From positions 744,001-808,000 of the forward strand of contig OZ244883.1 of assembly GCA_965221375.1 (NCBI GenBank): a DNA stretch of 64,000 nucleotides. The letters are read 5' to 3'. The notes beneath the pieces are model-generated. The model searched no databases. It was given only the letters and a program-made list of their open reading frames with translations, and was not told the DNA's origin. The position numbers and the translations under genes are program-made. The first letter of the stretch is position 1; every line of letters begins with the position of its first letter. Below are positions 1-7,921 of the stretch, piece after piece. The DNA comes from Poriferisulfidus sp965221375. GTDB lineage: Bacteria > Pseudomonadota > Gammaproteobacteria > Poriferisulfidales > Poriferisulfidaceae.

Positions 1-327
1 ATCAAATTTGACATTGATTTTCTAAACATGGAATTCAGGCGTTCGGGCCTCAAGCCTTTAGTCAGGAATGAGACTTTCTGCACCATGCTCAAATATCAGG
101 AAGATGTACTGGATGGTCGAAGAAGGGGTTCGAGATTAATTGATGCGGCTCGTTATTTCGGAATTGAGCATAACAATTTCCATGACGCCCAATTTGATGC
201 ATTTGTTGCCGGTCAAATTGCGGGAAATTTTTGGAAAAGAGATAAAAAGGATAAATTGCATCGAAACATAATCGCGCTCATTGCTATCGGGTTACTCATA
301 TTTTTTATCATAGAAATGTCTTCGTAA
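1..327 (+). CDS. DnaQ-like 3'-5' exonuclease, C-terminal part (5' end outside window)
   Basis: The frame is already open at base 1, so this is the 3' end of a longer gene. The first residues, IKFDIDFLNMEFRRSG, match the Exo II region (FDxxFL) of DnaQ/epsilon-type DEDDh exonucleases. The later YFGIEHNNFHDAQFDAFVAG matches Exo III, with the catalytic His-Asp and a further Asp. Such enzymes remove 3' nucleotides from DNA or RNA. The C-terminus adds a basic stretch and a hydrophobic helix (about NIIALIAIGLLIFFII), suggesting the domain is tethered to the membrane, which is unusual for this family. An internal ATG at base 28 could be mistaken for the start. The exact subfamily is not determinable from this fragment. 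Confidence 0.75.
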   Translation: MKFDIDFLNMEFRRSGLKPLVRNETFCTMLKYQEDVLDGRRRGSRLIDAARYFGIEHNNFHDAQFDAFVAGQIAGNFWKRDKKDKLHRNIIALIAIGLLIFFIIEMSS

Positions 328-392
328 CGCACTATAATTGGCCGGTACACCTCTTAGTTTTTTGATATGCACACAGGTTTCAGGAGGACCGT

Positions 393-731
393 ATGGGCAT
401 CGAATTTGAAGGTCGCACAATCGACGCGACACCAACCGGCTATTTGGTCAATGCGGATGATTGGAGCAAGGAGTTGGCCGAATTTATCGCTCAATCCGAG
501 GATCTGGCTTTGACGTCCCGGCATTGGGATGTGATTAACTATTTGCGCGAGGAATATTTTCAGAACGGAGGCAATCAGCCGAATACGCGCACGTTGGTGA
601 AACACATGAGCAACGTGTGGGGAGAGAAGATCAACGCCAAGACGCTGTACGATTTGTTTCCCGGAGACCCGAGTAAACAAGGAGGCCGGATTTCCGGACT
701 GCCGGAAAGCCGGCGTAAAGGCGGCTACTGA
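393..731 (+). CDS. DsrC/TusE-family sulfur-relay-like protein lacking cysteines
   Basis: The 112-residue protein has the DsrC/TusE fold signature: an N-terminal MGIEFEGRTIDATPTGYL, a central helical part with SRHWDVINYLREEYF, and a C-terminal arm containing KQGGRISGLPE. In DsrC two cysteines, and in TusE one, sit in this arm and carry sulfur as persulfide or trisulfide. Here the arm has Gly at the first site and no Cys at the end, and the whole protein has no cysteine. It therefore cannot act as a persulfide carrier. Cys-less members have been proposed to be regulatory (RspA-type). A strong AGGAGG lies 6 nt before the ATG, and a TATAAT at 333-338 may be a -10 element. It faces the btuB-like gene across a shared terminator. 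Confidence 0.85.
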   Translation: MGIEFEGRTIDATPTGYLVNADDWSKELAEFIAQSEDLALTSRHWDVINYLREEYFQNGGNQPNTRTLVKHMSNVWGEKINAKTLYDLFPGDPSKQGGRISGLPESRRKGGY

Positions 732-758
732 GCAGCACATTCCACATGGGCGATTTTC

Positions 759-790
759 AAAGGCACCCGCACAGGGTGCCTTTGATTTTG
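759..790. terminator. Intergenic hairpin terminator between convergent genes
   Basis: AAAGGCACCC (759-768) pairs perfectly with GGGTGCCTTT (774-783) around a 5-nt loop. It is followed on the + strand by a T-rich GATTTTG. It lies 28 bp after the DsrC-family gene and before the 3' end of the convergent btuB-like gene, so it probably serves both strands, mainly +. Confidence 0.8.
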
Positions 791-811
791 TGGAGCGTGC
801 CCGAAACCGAA

Positions 812-2620
812 TCAGTCAAACACCCAGGTCAAGCCTGCCGCAATACTGCGATCCGGTGCTTGGTAGTACCGTATTTCTTCGTAGGATTGGTCCAACAAGT
901 TGTCAATTTCAAGCGTCAAATTCAGTTTGGGCGTGAGAGCGTAGCGTGAAGAAAACCGTACCTGTTCGGCGTGCTCCAGCACCACGCCCGCATCTCTTAA
1001 TCCCCGCACCGTAGAGGCATGCAGTTGCATGTTCCACTTCGTGCTTTGGTAATCCAGCGTGAGTTGGTACTGATGACGTGGTCGACGCGCTTCCGGGACA
1101 TCGCCGCCGTCGGCGGGTTGCATCGAGCGCACATAAGCGTAACTGCCGCGGAGACTCAAAGGTTCTGACAGGCGCATTCCCCATTCCAATTCAACGCCGC
1201 GCCGTCGCGACCGGCCGGGAAGATTGAAGACCGTCGTGAAGCCAGCGATCTCATCGGTCAGACATTGCGAGAAAAAATGCGCTCCGAGACTGCAGCAGCC
1301 TTTTTCAGGCTGGTATTCAAAACCGAATTCAAAACTTCGTGAACGTTCCGGGATGACGTTTGGGTTGCCCACAAATCCATTGGGGAAGTAGCCGAAGCGC
1401 TCGGTGAGAGTCGGGTCCGTAATGCCGGTGCCTGCAGCCACGTACAAACGGACAGGCTGATTCGGCCACAGATAGGCAAGAGACGCCCGCCAGGTGTCCG
1501 CGTCCTGATAATCCTGGTTGTAATCGCGACGCAATGACAGGTCCGCATAGGTATGGGTCCAAGGCTGCCATTTGAACATGCCGACCACACCGGTTGAAAT
1601 CAGGCTGTACGGATGAATTCCATTGCGATGGTATCGCTCGCGTGTCCACTCCAAACCGCCCCCCAACGTGCATGACAATCCTCCTAGGCAGGAGTCGAAG
1701 TGCCTCCAGCCTAGACCGTCGAGTTGAATGCGATGCCCGGTTACATCGGAAGGGTAAGCATCCTCCGTCTGCAGCTCGGTCTGCATGTAACGCACATTCC
1801 ACTGGTGATGAAATGCATTGGCATGGCGGAGGCCGAAATTGAGATAGGTGCGTCGTTCCTGCGATGTGTAGGGAGCGTCTGAGACTCCTCTCAAATACTC
1901 TTCGTGGTCGTATTCCGAATGGGTGTGTACCTTGCGCATCAGAAGGTGCAGTTCGGTGTCGGATGCAGTTGCCCAGCGGGTGCTCACCTGGAACGTGCGG
2001 TTGCGGTAACCATCTTCTTCGTCACCGCGGGCGGCAACATTGTCGCCGTGTGTCTGAAAGTTTTGAATGGAAGCCTGGAGGCCGACTTGCGGGTTGATGT
2101 GTCCGAGATGTCCGGATACCAGTCTTCGGCTGTCCGAACCGGACTGCAGATTGAGGGACGAAGTATCGCTGTCGCGGCTGACCAGATTGATAACGCCGGC
2201 GATTGCATGGCTTCCCCACAGAGCGCTTTGGGCGCCGCGCAAAATCTCGATTCGTTTCAAGCCGGTGGTCGTCAAGTGCGCGAAGTTCACGGCACCATCG
2301 GTGGTGTTGTTCAATTCCATGCCGTCGAGCAGTATCAACACGTGATTGCTTTCGGTGCCGCGCATCCGCAGATTCGCAAGCTGTCCGAAGCCGCCGCTTT
2401 GACTGATGTGGAGTCCGGGGACCTGGCGCAGCACATCCGCCAAAGTGGGACTGCCGTGCCAATCGTCCAAATCAATAATCGTCAAGGCTCCGGAGACGGT
2501 ATGCTCCGGCTGGGGCAAGCGGGTCGCGGTCACTTCGATGACTTCCGCGTCTTGAGCCGCGGGCAGGGCTGCACAGGTGGCGGCCAACGCCAGTCCGGTC
2601 AAGAGTCTTGATGGAATCAT
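812..2620 (-). CDS. btuB: TonB-dependent outer-membrane receptor, BtuB-like (cobalamin uptake)
   Basis: This is a TonB-dependent beta-barrel transporter of about 602 residues. It has an N-terminal signal peptide, a TonB-box-like EVIEVTATRL, a plug domain (DVLRQVPGLHISQSGG, RMRGTESNHVLILLDGMELN, RIEILRGAQSALWGS) and a barrel ending in an aromatic-rich strand (AAGLTWVFD). The cobalamin riboswitch directly upstream makes corrinoid uptake the likely job and supports the BtuB name; substrate is inferred from that, not from the barrel. Start choice: ATG at 2620 is preceded by GGGGTGG; an in-frame GTG at 2626 would add two residues. No btuCDF or cobalamin-synthesis gene is in the window, so partners must lie elsewhere. 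Confidence 0.9.
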   Translation of the reverse strand: MIPSRLLTGLALAATCAALPAAQDAEVIEVTATRLPQPEHTVSGALTIIDLDDWHGSPTLADVLRQVPGLHISQSGGFGQLANLRMRGTESNHVLILLDGMELNNTTDGAVNFAHLTTTGLKRIEILRGAQSALWGSHAIAGVINLVSRDSDTSSLNLQSGSDSRRLVSGHLGHINPQVGLQASIQNFQTHGDNVAARGDEEDGYRNRTFQVSTRWATASDTELHLLMRKVHTHSEYDHEEYLRGVSDAPYTSQERRTYLNFGLRHANAFHHQWNVRYMQTELQTEDAYPSDVTGHRIQLDGLGWRHFDSCLGGLSCTLGGGLEWTRERYHRNGIHPYSLISTGVVGMFKWQPWTHTYADLSLRRDYNQDYQDADTWRASLAYLWPNQPVRLYVAAGTGITDPTLTERFGYFPNGFVGNPNVIPERSRSFEFGFEYQPEKGCCSLGAHFFSQCLTDEIAGFTTVFNLPGRSRRRGVELEWGMRLSEPLSLRGSYAYVRSMQPADGGDVPEARRPRHQYQLTLDYQSTKWNMQLHASTVRGLRDAGVVLEHAEQVRFSSRYALTPKLNLTLEIDNLLDQSYEEIRYYQAPDRSIAAGLTWVFD

Positions 2621-2651
2621 GACCACCCCGCATAGTGCGTGGCGGGCATAA

Positions 2652-2682
2652 CAAAAAACAGCAACCTTTCAGCAAGGCTGCT
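2652..2682 (-). terminator. Rho-independent terminator of the cobalamin riboswitch (expression platform)
   Basis: On the - strand AGCAGCCTT pairs with AAGGTTGCT (nine pairs, one G-U) around a 5-nt loop, followed by GTTTTTT. It sits between the B12 box and the receptor start, where binding of cobalamin would be expected to favour termination. Confidence 0.85.
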
Positions 2683-2690
2683 TGACGTCC

Positions 2691-2880
2691 GGGTTGCCCG
2701 CCGCGACCTGGAGCGTTTCAGAACGAGGCCGGTCTCCGGGCTTGTGAGCATCTACGGGCGAATACCTTCCCAGGCTTTTGGCCCAGTGGTTTTATTCGCC
2801 GCTCGACTTACCGTTGCGGGGGCAGCGCCGGCTTTGCGAATGCGCACCGGCTTCCCTGTTTCACCTGTCGGGCAGGCACC
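2691..2880 (-). promoter_or_regulatory. Cobalamin (AdoCbl-class) riboswitch aptamer
   Basis: Read on the - strand, the region has the conserved blocks in order: AGGTGAAACAGGGAAGCCGG, then GCTGCCCCCGCAACGGTAA, then CCACTG...GCCTGGGAAGG, then the B12 box AAGCCCGGAGACCGGCC (2728-2744). TGCCCG (2869-2874) can pair with CGGGCA (2695-2700) to close P1. This is the standard cobalamin riboswitch layout. It occupies most of the 321-bp gap between pyrF and the receptor, and a terminator follows it. Confidence 0.96.
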
Positions 2881-2941
2881 TCATCCTGTTGAGGATGTTT
2901 TTGGATTGTAACACGGGCCTTACACCCGAAAGCCCGCTTAT

Positions 2942-3652
2942 TCAGGCCATCTCTTCCAGGATTATCTGCATCGCAGCCAGTGGGTCTTCGGCCTTCACGA
3001 TGGGACGGCCGACCACCAGATAGTTGGCGCCATCGGCGATGGCTCCGCGTGGGGTGGCCGTGCGTTTTTGATCTTCGGTGGCCGCCCCTTCAGGTCGAAT
3101 GCCGGGGGTGACGATCCAGAAATCTTCGCCGCAGAGACGACGCACCTGCCGCGCTTCTTGTGGAGAGCAGACGATGCCGCTCAGATGAGTCTGTTGTGCC
3201 AGTTGGGCGAGCCGTTCGACTTGTGATTGTGCCGCTGGCAGGCCAATCTCCTGCAAGTCATCGTCCTGCAGGGAAGTCAAAACGGTGACGGCGACGATGT
3301 GCGTGCGTTGCTGGGCTTGCTCATGCCAAGCCGCTTCGCGGGCGGCTTCCAGCATGGCGCGTCCGCCCGAGGCATGGATGGTGCACATCCACACCCCCAA
3401 ATCGCGAGCCGCTCGGCACGCGGCGGCGACCGTGTTGGGAATATCGTGAAATTTCAGGTCCAAAAAAACTGCATAGCCGCGCGTGTGCAGTTCCTGGATT
3501 AAGGCGGGACCGCCTTTGACAAATAATTCGCTACCGACCTTGAGGCGGCATTGCTGAGGCGAGAGACGGTCGGCGAGTTGAAGGGCGCCGGTGGTGTCCA
3601 GGCCATCCAGAGCAACAATGAGATGAGGCGCCGCGGGAGGGTGTTCGGGCAT
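2942..3652 (-). CDS. pyrF: Orotidine 5'-phosphate decarboxylase
   Basis: Converts OMP to UMP, the last step of de novo UMP synthesis. The 236-residue TIM barrel shows the signature LDLKFHDIPNTV with the catalytic Asp65-Lys67-Asp70 set and an upstream Lys38. Length matches the bacterial subfamily (about 230-245). Its ATG follows the lapB stop codon with no gap, so the two are translationally coupled at the end of a long - strand operon. It is the last gene before the btuB-like riboswitch region. Confidence 0.97.
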   Translation of the reverse strand: MPEHPPAAPHLIVALDGLDTTGALQLADRLSPQQCRLKVGSELFVKGGPALIQELHTRGYAVFLDLKFHDIPNTVAAACRAARDLGVWMCTIHASGGRAMLEAAREAAWHEQAQQRTHIVAVTVLTSLQDDDLQEIGLPAAQSQVERLAQLAQQTHLSGIVCSPQEARQVRRLCGEDFWIVTPGIRPEGAATEDQKRTATPRGAIADGANYLVVGRPIVKAEDPLAAMQIILEEMA

Positions 3653-4843
3653 TCAGACCAGATAGGGGCGCGACGGTTTGTTTTTGGCGTAAGGCTCAAG
3701 AGGCCGAATCGTGTCCCAGTGTTGGCAACTGGGGCACTGCCAGAAATGCCGGTGGGCCTGGAACTGGCATTCCGAACATTCGTAGGTGGGCTGGTTGGCG
3801 AGAAACTGATCCAGGGTGCTCAGGATTCGCCGCATGCTGGTCTGGTCGGCGGCCACTCGGTTTTCCATAATGGCCTCGATGTAATCGCGCAGCAAAACAA
3901 TGGAAGACGGGTTGGACTGAAAAGCGCTTTCGAACACTTCGGTCAAACCGTTGTCTCCACCCTGGCGCAGACTTTCCACCAGCGACAGCATGGGGAAGAG
4001 GGCGTGCGGCTGCGTGCGCGCCTGATGCAGAAACTGCCGAAAACCGCCCATATTTCCTTGTTTTTGATAGGCTTGCTGCAGCAAACGAATGATGTGGGGT
4101 GCGAATGCCGGCTGTTTTTGGTAGGCCTCGCGATAGTGGCGGACCGCAGCATGGCTGTCGTCCTGTGTCAGAGCCAGATTCCCCAGCATGATGTGGGCGC
4201 GTGCGCAGTCCCGATTGAAACTGAGGGCCTTGCGGGCGTACTGCACCACTTGTTCCGGATCGGTTTCGCCGGCGTGGGCGAGGGCGGTTTCAGCCAACTC
4301 ACAGTAGTAATGGGCAATCAAATGCTCCTGAGCTCCGCCGCCGGCCCGTTCGATATTGCGGGCAATGCGGATGGCTTTCTCCCACTCCTTTTCCTGTTCG
4401 TAAATTTCGCGTAAATGCTGGAGGGCTTCCAACTGGTGGCTGCCAGTCTCCAGCACGCCGTTGAGCAGGTTCTCGGCACGATCGAAAAGTCCGGATTTGA
4501 GATAGTCGCGAGCCAATTCCAAAAGCGCGTCGGCTTTGGTTTGGTCATCCAGATCCAGGCGGGCGATGAGATTCTGATGCAGACGAATAGCGCGTTCGAC
4601 TTCGCCGCGTCGGCGCAGCATGTTGCCCAGCACGATGTACGTTTCCACGGCATCGGCATCCAAATCCACGGCATTGACGAACAAGTCGATGGCCTTGTCC
4701 GGTTGTTCGTTGAGCAGGTAGTTGATGCCCTGCAGATAATGTTGCGGGATTGGCTTGGCCTGCTTGCGCTGCATATCGCGCCGTGCTGCCCACCAGCCGG
4801 TCAAAGCGGCGATCGGCAACAGCAACCAAAGCAGCGACATCAT
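3653..4843 (-). CDS. lapB: Lipopolysaccharide assembly protein B (TPR, rubredoxin-like metal site)
   Basis: LapB/YciM controls LPS synthesis by promoting FtsH-dependent turnover of LpxC. The 396-residue protein has an N-terminal membrane anchor (LLWLLLPIAALTGWW), a series of tetratricopeptide repeats from about residue 35 to 340, and a C-terminal rubredoxin-type knuckle with Cys356, Cys359, Cys370 and Cys373. Length and architecture match E. coli LapB (389 aa). It starts 3 nt after lapA and abuts pyrF, the usual gammaproteobacterial order. ftsH is also in this window (40035-41966), though not linked to it. Confidence 0.95.
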   Translation of the reverse strand: MMSLLWLLLPIAALTGWWAARRDMQRKQAKPIPQHYLQGINYLLNEQPDKAIDLFVNAVDLDADAVETYIVLGNMLRRRGEVERAIRLHQNLIARLDLDDQTKADALLELARDYLKSGLFDRAENLLNGVLETGSHQLEALQHLREIYEQEKEWEKAIRIARNIERAGGGAQEHLIAHYYCELAETALAHAGETDPEQVVQYARKALSFNRDCARAHIMLGNLALTQDDSHAAVRHYREAYQKQPAFAPHIIRLLQQAYQKQGNMGGFRQFLHQARTQPHALFPMLSLVESLRQGGDNGLTEVFESAFQSNPSSIVLLRDYIEAIMENRVAADQTSMRRILSTLDQFLANQPTYECSECQFQAHRHFWQCPSCQHWDTIRPLEPYAKNKPSRPYLV

Positions 4844-4846
4844 GAT

Positions 4847-5134
4847 TTAGGCCTCATGCAGGGGCATCCGACGCAAGTTGCGGACTTCCTGGTAAATCAG
4901 TTTATATTGCCGCTGCAGATGGGTCAGTTTCATGCGGTAGCGCATCACCAGCCAACCGCTGAGAAGGGCGGCCAGTGCAATGCCGAAAGCAAGCGTCACC
5001 AGCAAGGCAAAACCCAGCGACACGGTGGCGTGGGCAAAGTAGAAGTTCAGTGAGACGGCCTGCGGGTTGATCATGACCAGGACCAGTCCGAGGGTCAGCA
5101 TGATGAAAGCCAGGGCCATGCCAAATCGGTTCAT
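4847..5134 (-). CDS. lapA: Lipopolysaccharide assembly protein A
   Basis: A 95-residue inner-membrane protein of the LapA/DUF1049 family. Two hydrophobic segments are visible (residues about 6-24 and 40-65), with VSLNFYFAHA between them and a charged C-terminal helix (MKLTHLQRQYKLIYQEVRNL). LapA acts with LapB in LPS homeostasis. It lies between ihfB and lapB as in many gammaproteobacteria; the gap to ihfB is 69 nt and that to lapB 3 nt. Confidence 0.92.
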   Translation of the reverse strand: MNRFGMALAFIMLTLGLVLVMINPQAVSLNFYFAHATVSLGFALLVTLAFGIALAALLSGWLVMRYRMKLTHLQRQYKLIYQEVRNLRRMPLHEA

Positions 5135-5203
5135 GAGAAACGCTTCAGTTGTCGGATCGGATTCCCGACTATAGCATGCGCGGGTCGGCGCGAGAAATCG
5201 CGA

Positions 5204-5518
5204 TTAGCGAAAAAGGGACGCCAGGGTTTCGCGCAGGACTTTGCCGGGTTTGAAGTGGGGCACATAACGTTTGTTGAGCATGACGGCACTGCCTGTTTTG
5301 GGGTTGCGTGCCAGTCGCGGAGGTCGGGCCCGCAGCCGGAAAGTGCCAAAGCCGCGCAGTTCTACGCGGTCATGTTCCGCCAGGGTGTCGGTAATGCGAT
5401 CAAAAATGAGCTTGACGGCATCGTCGACGTCGTTCGGCGCGAGGTGCAGCTGGTGGCGGGCGATGCGGGCAATAAGCTGACTGCGATTGATCTGGATCGG
5501 GTTCTCGCGAGAAGGCAT
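5204..5518 (-). CDS. ihfB: Integration host factor subunit beta
   Basis: DNA-bending protein that pairs with IHF-alpha. The 104-residue sequence has the HU/IHF fold: helical N-terminus (SQLIARIARHQLHLAPNDVDDAVKLI), the ELRGFGTF turn, the arm motif RLARNPKTGSAV with the intercalating proline, and the C-terminal PHFKPGKVLRE. The position directly downstream of rpsA (14 nt gap) is typical of ihfB rather than hupB or ihfA. The C-terminus runs a few residues past the average. Confidence 0.95.
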   Translation of the reverse strand: MPSRENPIQINRSQLIARIARHQLHLAPNDVDDAVKLIFDRITDTLAEHDRVELRGFGTFRLRARPPRLARNPKTGSAVMLNKRYVPHFKPGKVLRETLASLFR

Positions 5519-5532
5519 GGCAGTCTCCGAAG

Positions 5533-7230
5533 TTAAGTATCAGAATTGGTGTCTGCGTCCTTGCGTTTGATAAGTTTATCGCGAATCAGGCCGCCCAGCG
5601 ATTTGCTGATGCCGGATTCTTCTGCTTTGTATTCGCGTACCGCCTCTTTTTCTTCGGCCTGATCCTTGGCGCGAATGGAAAGACTGACGTGACGTTTCTT
5701 GTTGTCACAAGAGAGAATGGCCGCCTCCAGCGTGTCGCCGACCTTGACGCGGCTGCGCGCGTCGTCGACGGCTTCCTGGGACAACTCCGAGGCCGCCAAG
5801 CTACCGGTAATGTGCTCGTTGACGGCAACGGTCACCAGGTTCGGTTCCACTTCCGTGACCGTGCAGGGGATGACGGTTCCTTTGGGGTTCTTGCGCATCC
5901 AAGCCTGGGCCGGGTCGTTGGTCAGTTGCTTGATACCGAGAGAGACGCGCTCGCGGGCCACATCGACTGACAGCACTTTGGCGGTCACCGTATTGCCTTT
6001 GCGATAGTCGCGGATCGCGGTTTCACCGGGCTCGGTCCAAGACAGGTCCGAAAGATGGATCAAGCCATCAATGCCGCCCGGCAGACCTACAAAAACGCCG
6101 AAGTCGGTAATGGATTTGACGGTTGCAGAGACTTCACTGCCCTTGGAGTACATCGCCGCAAAGTCTTCCCAGGGATTTGCGGTGCACTGCTTGATGCCCA
6201 GTGAGATACGACGGCGTTCCAAATCAATTTCCAGCACCATGACCTCGACCGTCTCGCCGAGCGTCACCATGCGGGCCGGATTGGGGTTGCGGGAGGTCCA
6301 GTCCATTTCCGAGGCGTGCACCAGTCCCTCAATTCCGTCCTCAATCTCTACGAAGCAGCCGTAATCGGTGATGCTGGTGACCACTCCCGGCATACGGCTA
6401 CCGACCTGGTAGCGGTCGGAGATATTCTCCCAGGGATCTTCCGTCAGCTGCTTGATGCCCAGCGAGACACGTCCGCTGTCCGGATCATGGCTGAGCACTT
6501 TGACTTCAATTTCCTGGCCGACTTCCACCACATCAGAAGGGTGCTTGATACGGCGCCAGGCCATATCGGTGATATGCAGCAGGCCGTCCACGCCTCCCAG
6601 ATCCAAAAAGGCTCCGTATTCGGTGAGGTTTTTGACGGTGCCGCGCACGACGTTGCTTTCGGAAAGTTTTTCCAGAATAGCGGCCCGTTCGGCACTGTGT
6701 TCGGTTTCCAATACGGCACGACGAGAGACGACGACATTGTCGCGGCGCCGGTCGATTTTGATGATTTTGAATTCCAGCTCGCGGTTTTCCAGGTAGGCGG
6801 TATCCCGTACCGGGCGCACATCCACCAGGGAGCCGGGCAGAAAGGCGCGCACCGAGTTGAGATTAATAGTGAAGCCGCCTTTGACCTTGTTGACGATTGT
6901 GCCCATCACCTTGGTGCCTTCTTCAAAGGCTTTTTCCAACTCGTTCCAGATACGGATCCGTTTGGCGCGCTCGCGCGACATGCGGGTCTCGCCGGTGCCG
7001 TCTTCCAAGGCATCCAGGGACACTTCCACCGTATCGCCCAGCGCGACTTCCAATTCTCCGTTGGTGCCGGTGAACTGTTCGATGGGGATAAAGCATTCAG
7101 ATTTAAGACCGGCGCTGACGACGACCGAGTCGGGACGTACTTCGACGATCGTGCCGTCGATAATGGAGCCTGCACGCATTTGCAGGCGCGAAAGATTGTC
7201 TTCCAGAAGATCTGCGAATGATTCGCTCAT
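5533..7230 (-). CDS. rpsA: 30S ribosomal protein S1
   Basis: Binds mRNA at the ribosome and aids initiation. The 565-residue protein starts at MSESFADLLEDNL and has six S1 OB-fold repeats; repeats 3-6 carry the recognisable GxVxxITDYGxFVxL-type core (TEYGAFLDLGGVDGLLH, TDYGCFVEIEDGIEGLVH, TDFGVFVGLPGGIDGLIH). The first two repeats are more divergent and bind the ribosome, as usual. The frame extends 31 codons further upstream, but that stretch overlaps the cmk end and lacks homology. It follows cmk by 25 nt; S1 commonly represses its own translation. Confidence 0.98.
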   Translation of the reverse strand: MSESFADLLEDNLSRLQMRAGSIIDGTIVEVRPDSVVVSAGLKSECFIPIEQFTGTNGELEVALGDTVEVSLDALEDGTGETRMSRERAKRIRIWNELEKAFEEGTKVMGTIVNKVKGGFTINLNSVRAFLPGSLVDVRPVRDTAYLENRELEFKIIKIDRRRDNVVVSRRAVLETEHSAERAAILEKLSESNVVRGTVKNLTEYGAFLDLGGVDGLLHITDMAWRRIKHPSDVVEVGQEIEVKVLSHDPDSGRVSLGIKQLTEDPWENISDRYQVGSRMPGVVTSITDYGCFVEIEDGIEGLVHASEMDWTSRNPNPARMVTLGETVEVMVLEIDLERRRISLGIKQCTANPWEDFAAMYSKGSEVSATVKSITDFGVFVGLPGGIDGLIHLSDLSWTEPGETAIRDYRKGNTVTAKVLSVDVARERVSLGIKQLTNDPAQAWMRKNPKGTVIPCTVTEVEPNLVTVAVNEHITGSLAASELSQEAVDDARSRVKVGDTLEAAILSCDNKKRHVSLSIRAKDQAEEKEAVREYKAEESGISKSLGGLIRDKLIKRKDADTNSDT

Positions 7231-7255
7231 AAATGGGGTGCCTTGGTTAGTGTGG

Positions 7256-7921
7256 TTAGTGGCCGGGCAGGCGAGCCCGGATGGTTGCGCAAACTTCCTC
7301 GACTGATAGGGTTGTCGTATCAATCAAACAAGCGTCTGGGGCCTGAACCAAGGGGGAATTTCCCCGTTGCGTGTCCTGACGGTCACGCTGCTCAAGATCC
7401 TCAGTAAGCCGATTAATTTTAGCAGTGATCCCCAACTCCTGCAATTGTTGTTGACGGCGACGGGCGCGTTCGGCCAGCGTGGCCGTCAAAAACACTTTCA
7501 GTTCCGCATCGGGGAAAACCACCGTGCCCATGTCGCGGCCTTCGGCAACCAGACCCGGGAATCGTCGGGCCTGGTGTTGGTAATGAAGAAGCGCTTGGCG
7601 CACTTGCGGGTGGGAGGAGACGAGAGAGGCACCTTGGCTGACATCCAAATCGCGAATGCGTTCGGTGACATCGGTGCCGTCCAGAAACAGGCGTGGTTCG
7701 GGGGGCTGCATCTCCAGATTGAGTGAAGCCGCAATACGACCGCAGTCAGGGTCGGAGTTCAAGTCGACGGCGTGGTTGATGCAGGTGAGCGCCGTGATTC
7801 GGTAGAGAGAACCGGAATCCAGCCAGTGCCATCCCAATTGGGAGGCTAACGTCTTGGCAATCGTACCTTTGCCGGAGCCGGCCAGACCATCAATGGCGAT
7901 AACCGGAGCAGGTTCAGACAT
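7256..7921 (-). CDS. cmk: Cytidylate kinase
   Basis: Phosphorylates CMP and dCMP using ATP. The 221-residue protein begins MSEPAPVIAIDGLAGSGKGT, with the P-loop GLAGSGKGT, and contains the CMP-binding LDSGSLYR and the VAEGRDMGTVVFPDAELKVF block typical of Cmk. The open frame extends far upstream but only as a shadow of aroA, so the ATG at 7921 is the real start. It overlaps the aroA 3' end by 8 nt, and rpsA follows 25 nt later. Confidence 0.96.
   Translation of the reverse strand: MSEPAPVIAIDGLAGSGKGTIAKTLASQLGWHWLDSGSLYRITALTCINHAVDLNSDPDCGRIAASLNLEMQPPEPRLFLDGTDVTERIRDLDVSQGASLVSSHPQVRQALLHYQHQARRFPGLVAEGRDMGTVVFPDAELKVFLTATLAERARRRQQQLQELGITAKINRLTEDLEQRDRQDTQRGNSPLVQAPDACLIDTTTLSVEEVCATIRARLPGH

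Noticed and set aside
28..327. A separate 99-residue small membrane protein
   Set aside because: The frame is open to base 1 and the upstream residues are part of the Exo II motif, so it is a 5'-truncated exonuclease.
2639..2911. Small + strand open frames over the riboswitch
   Set aside because: They overlay a cobalamin riboswitch and its terminator on the other strand; no homology or ribosome site.
6316..7221. A 301-codon open frame on the + strand opposite rpsA
   Set aside because: Antisense to the six S1 repeats, with no family resemblance.
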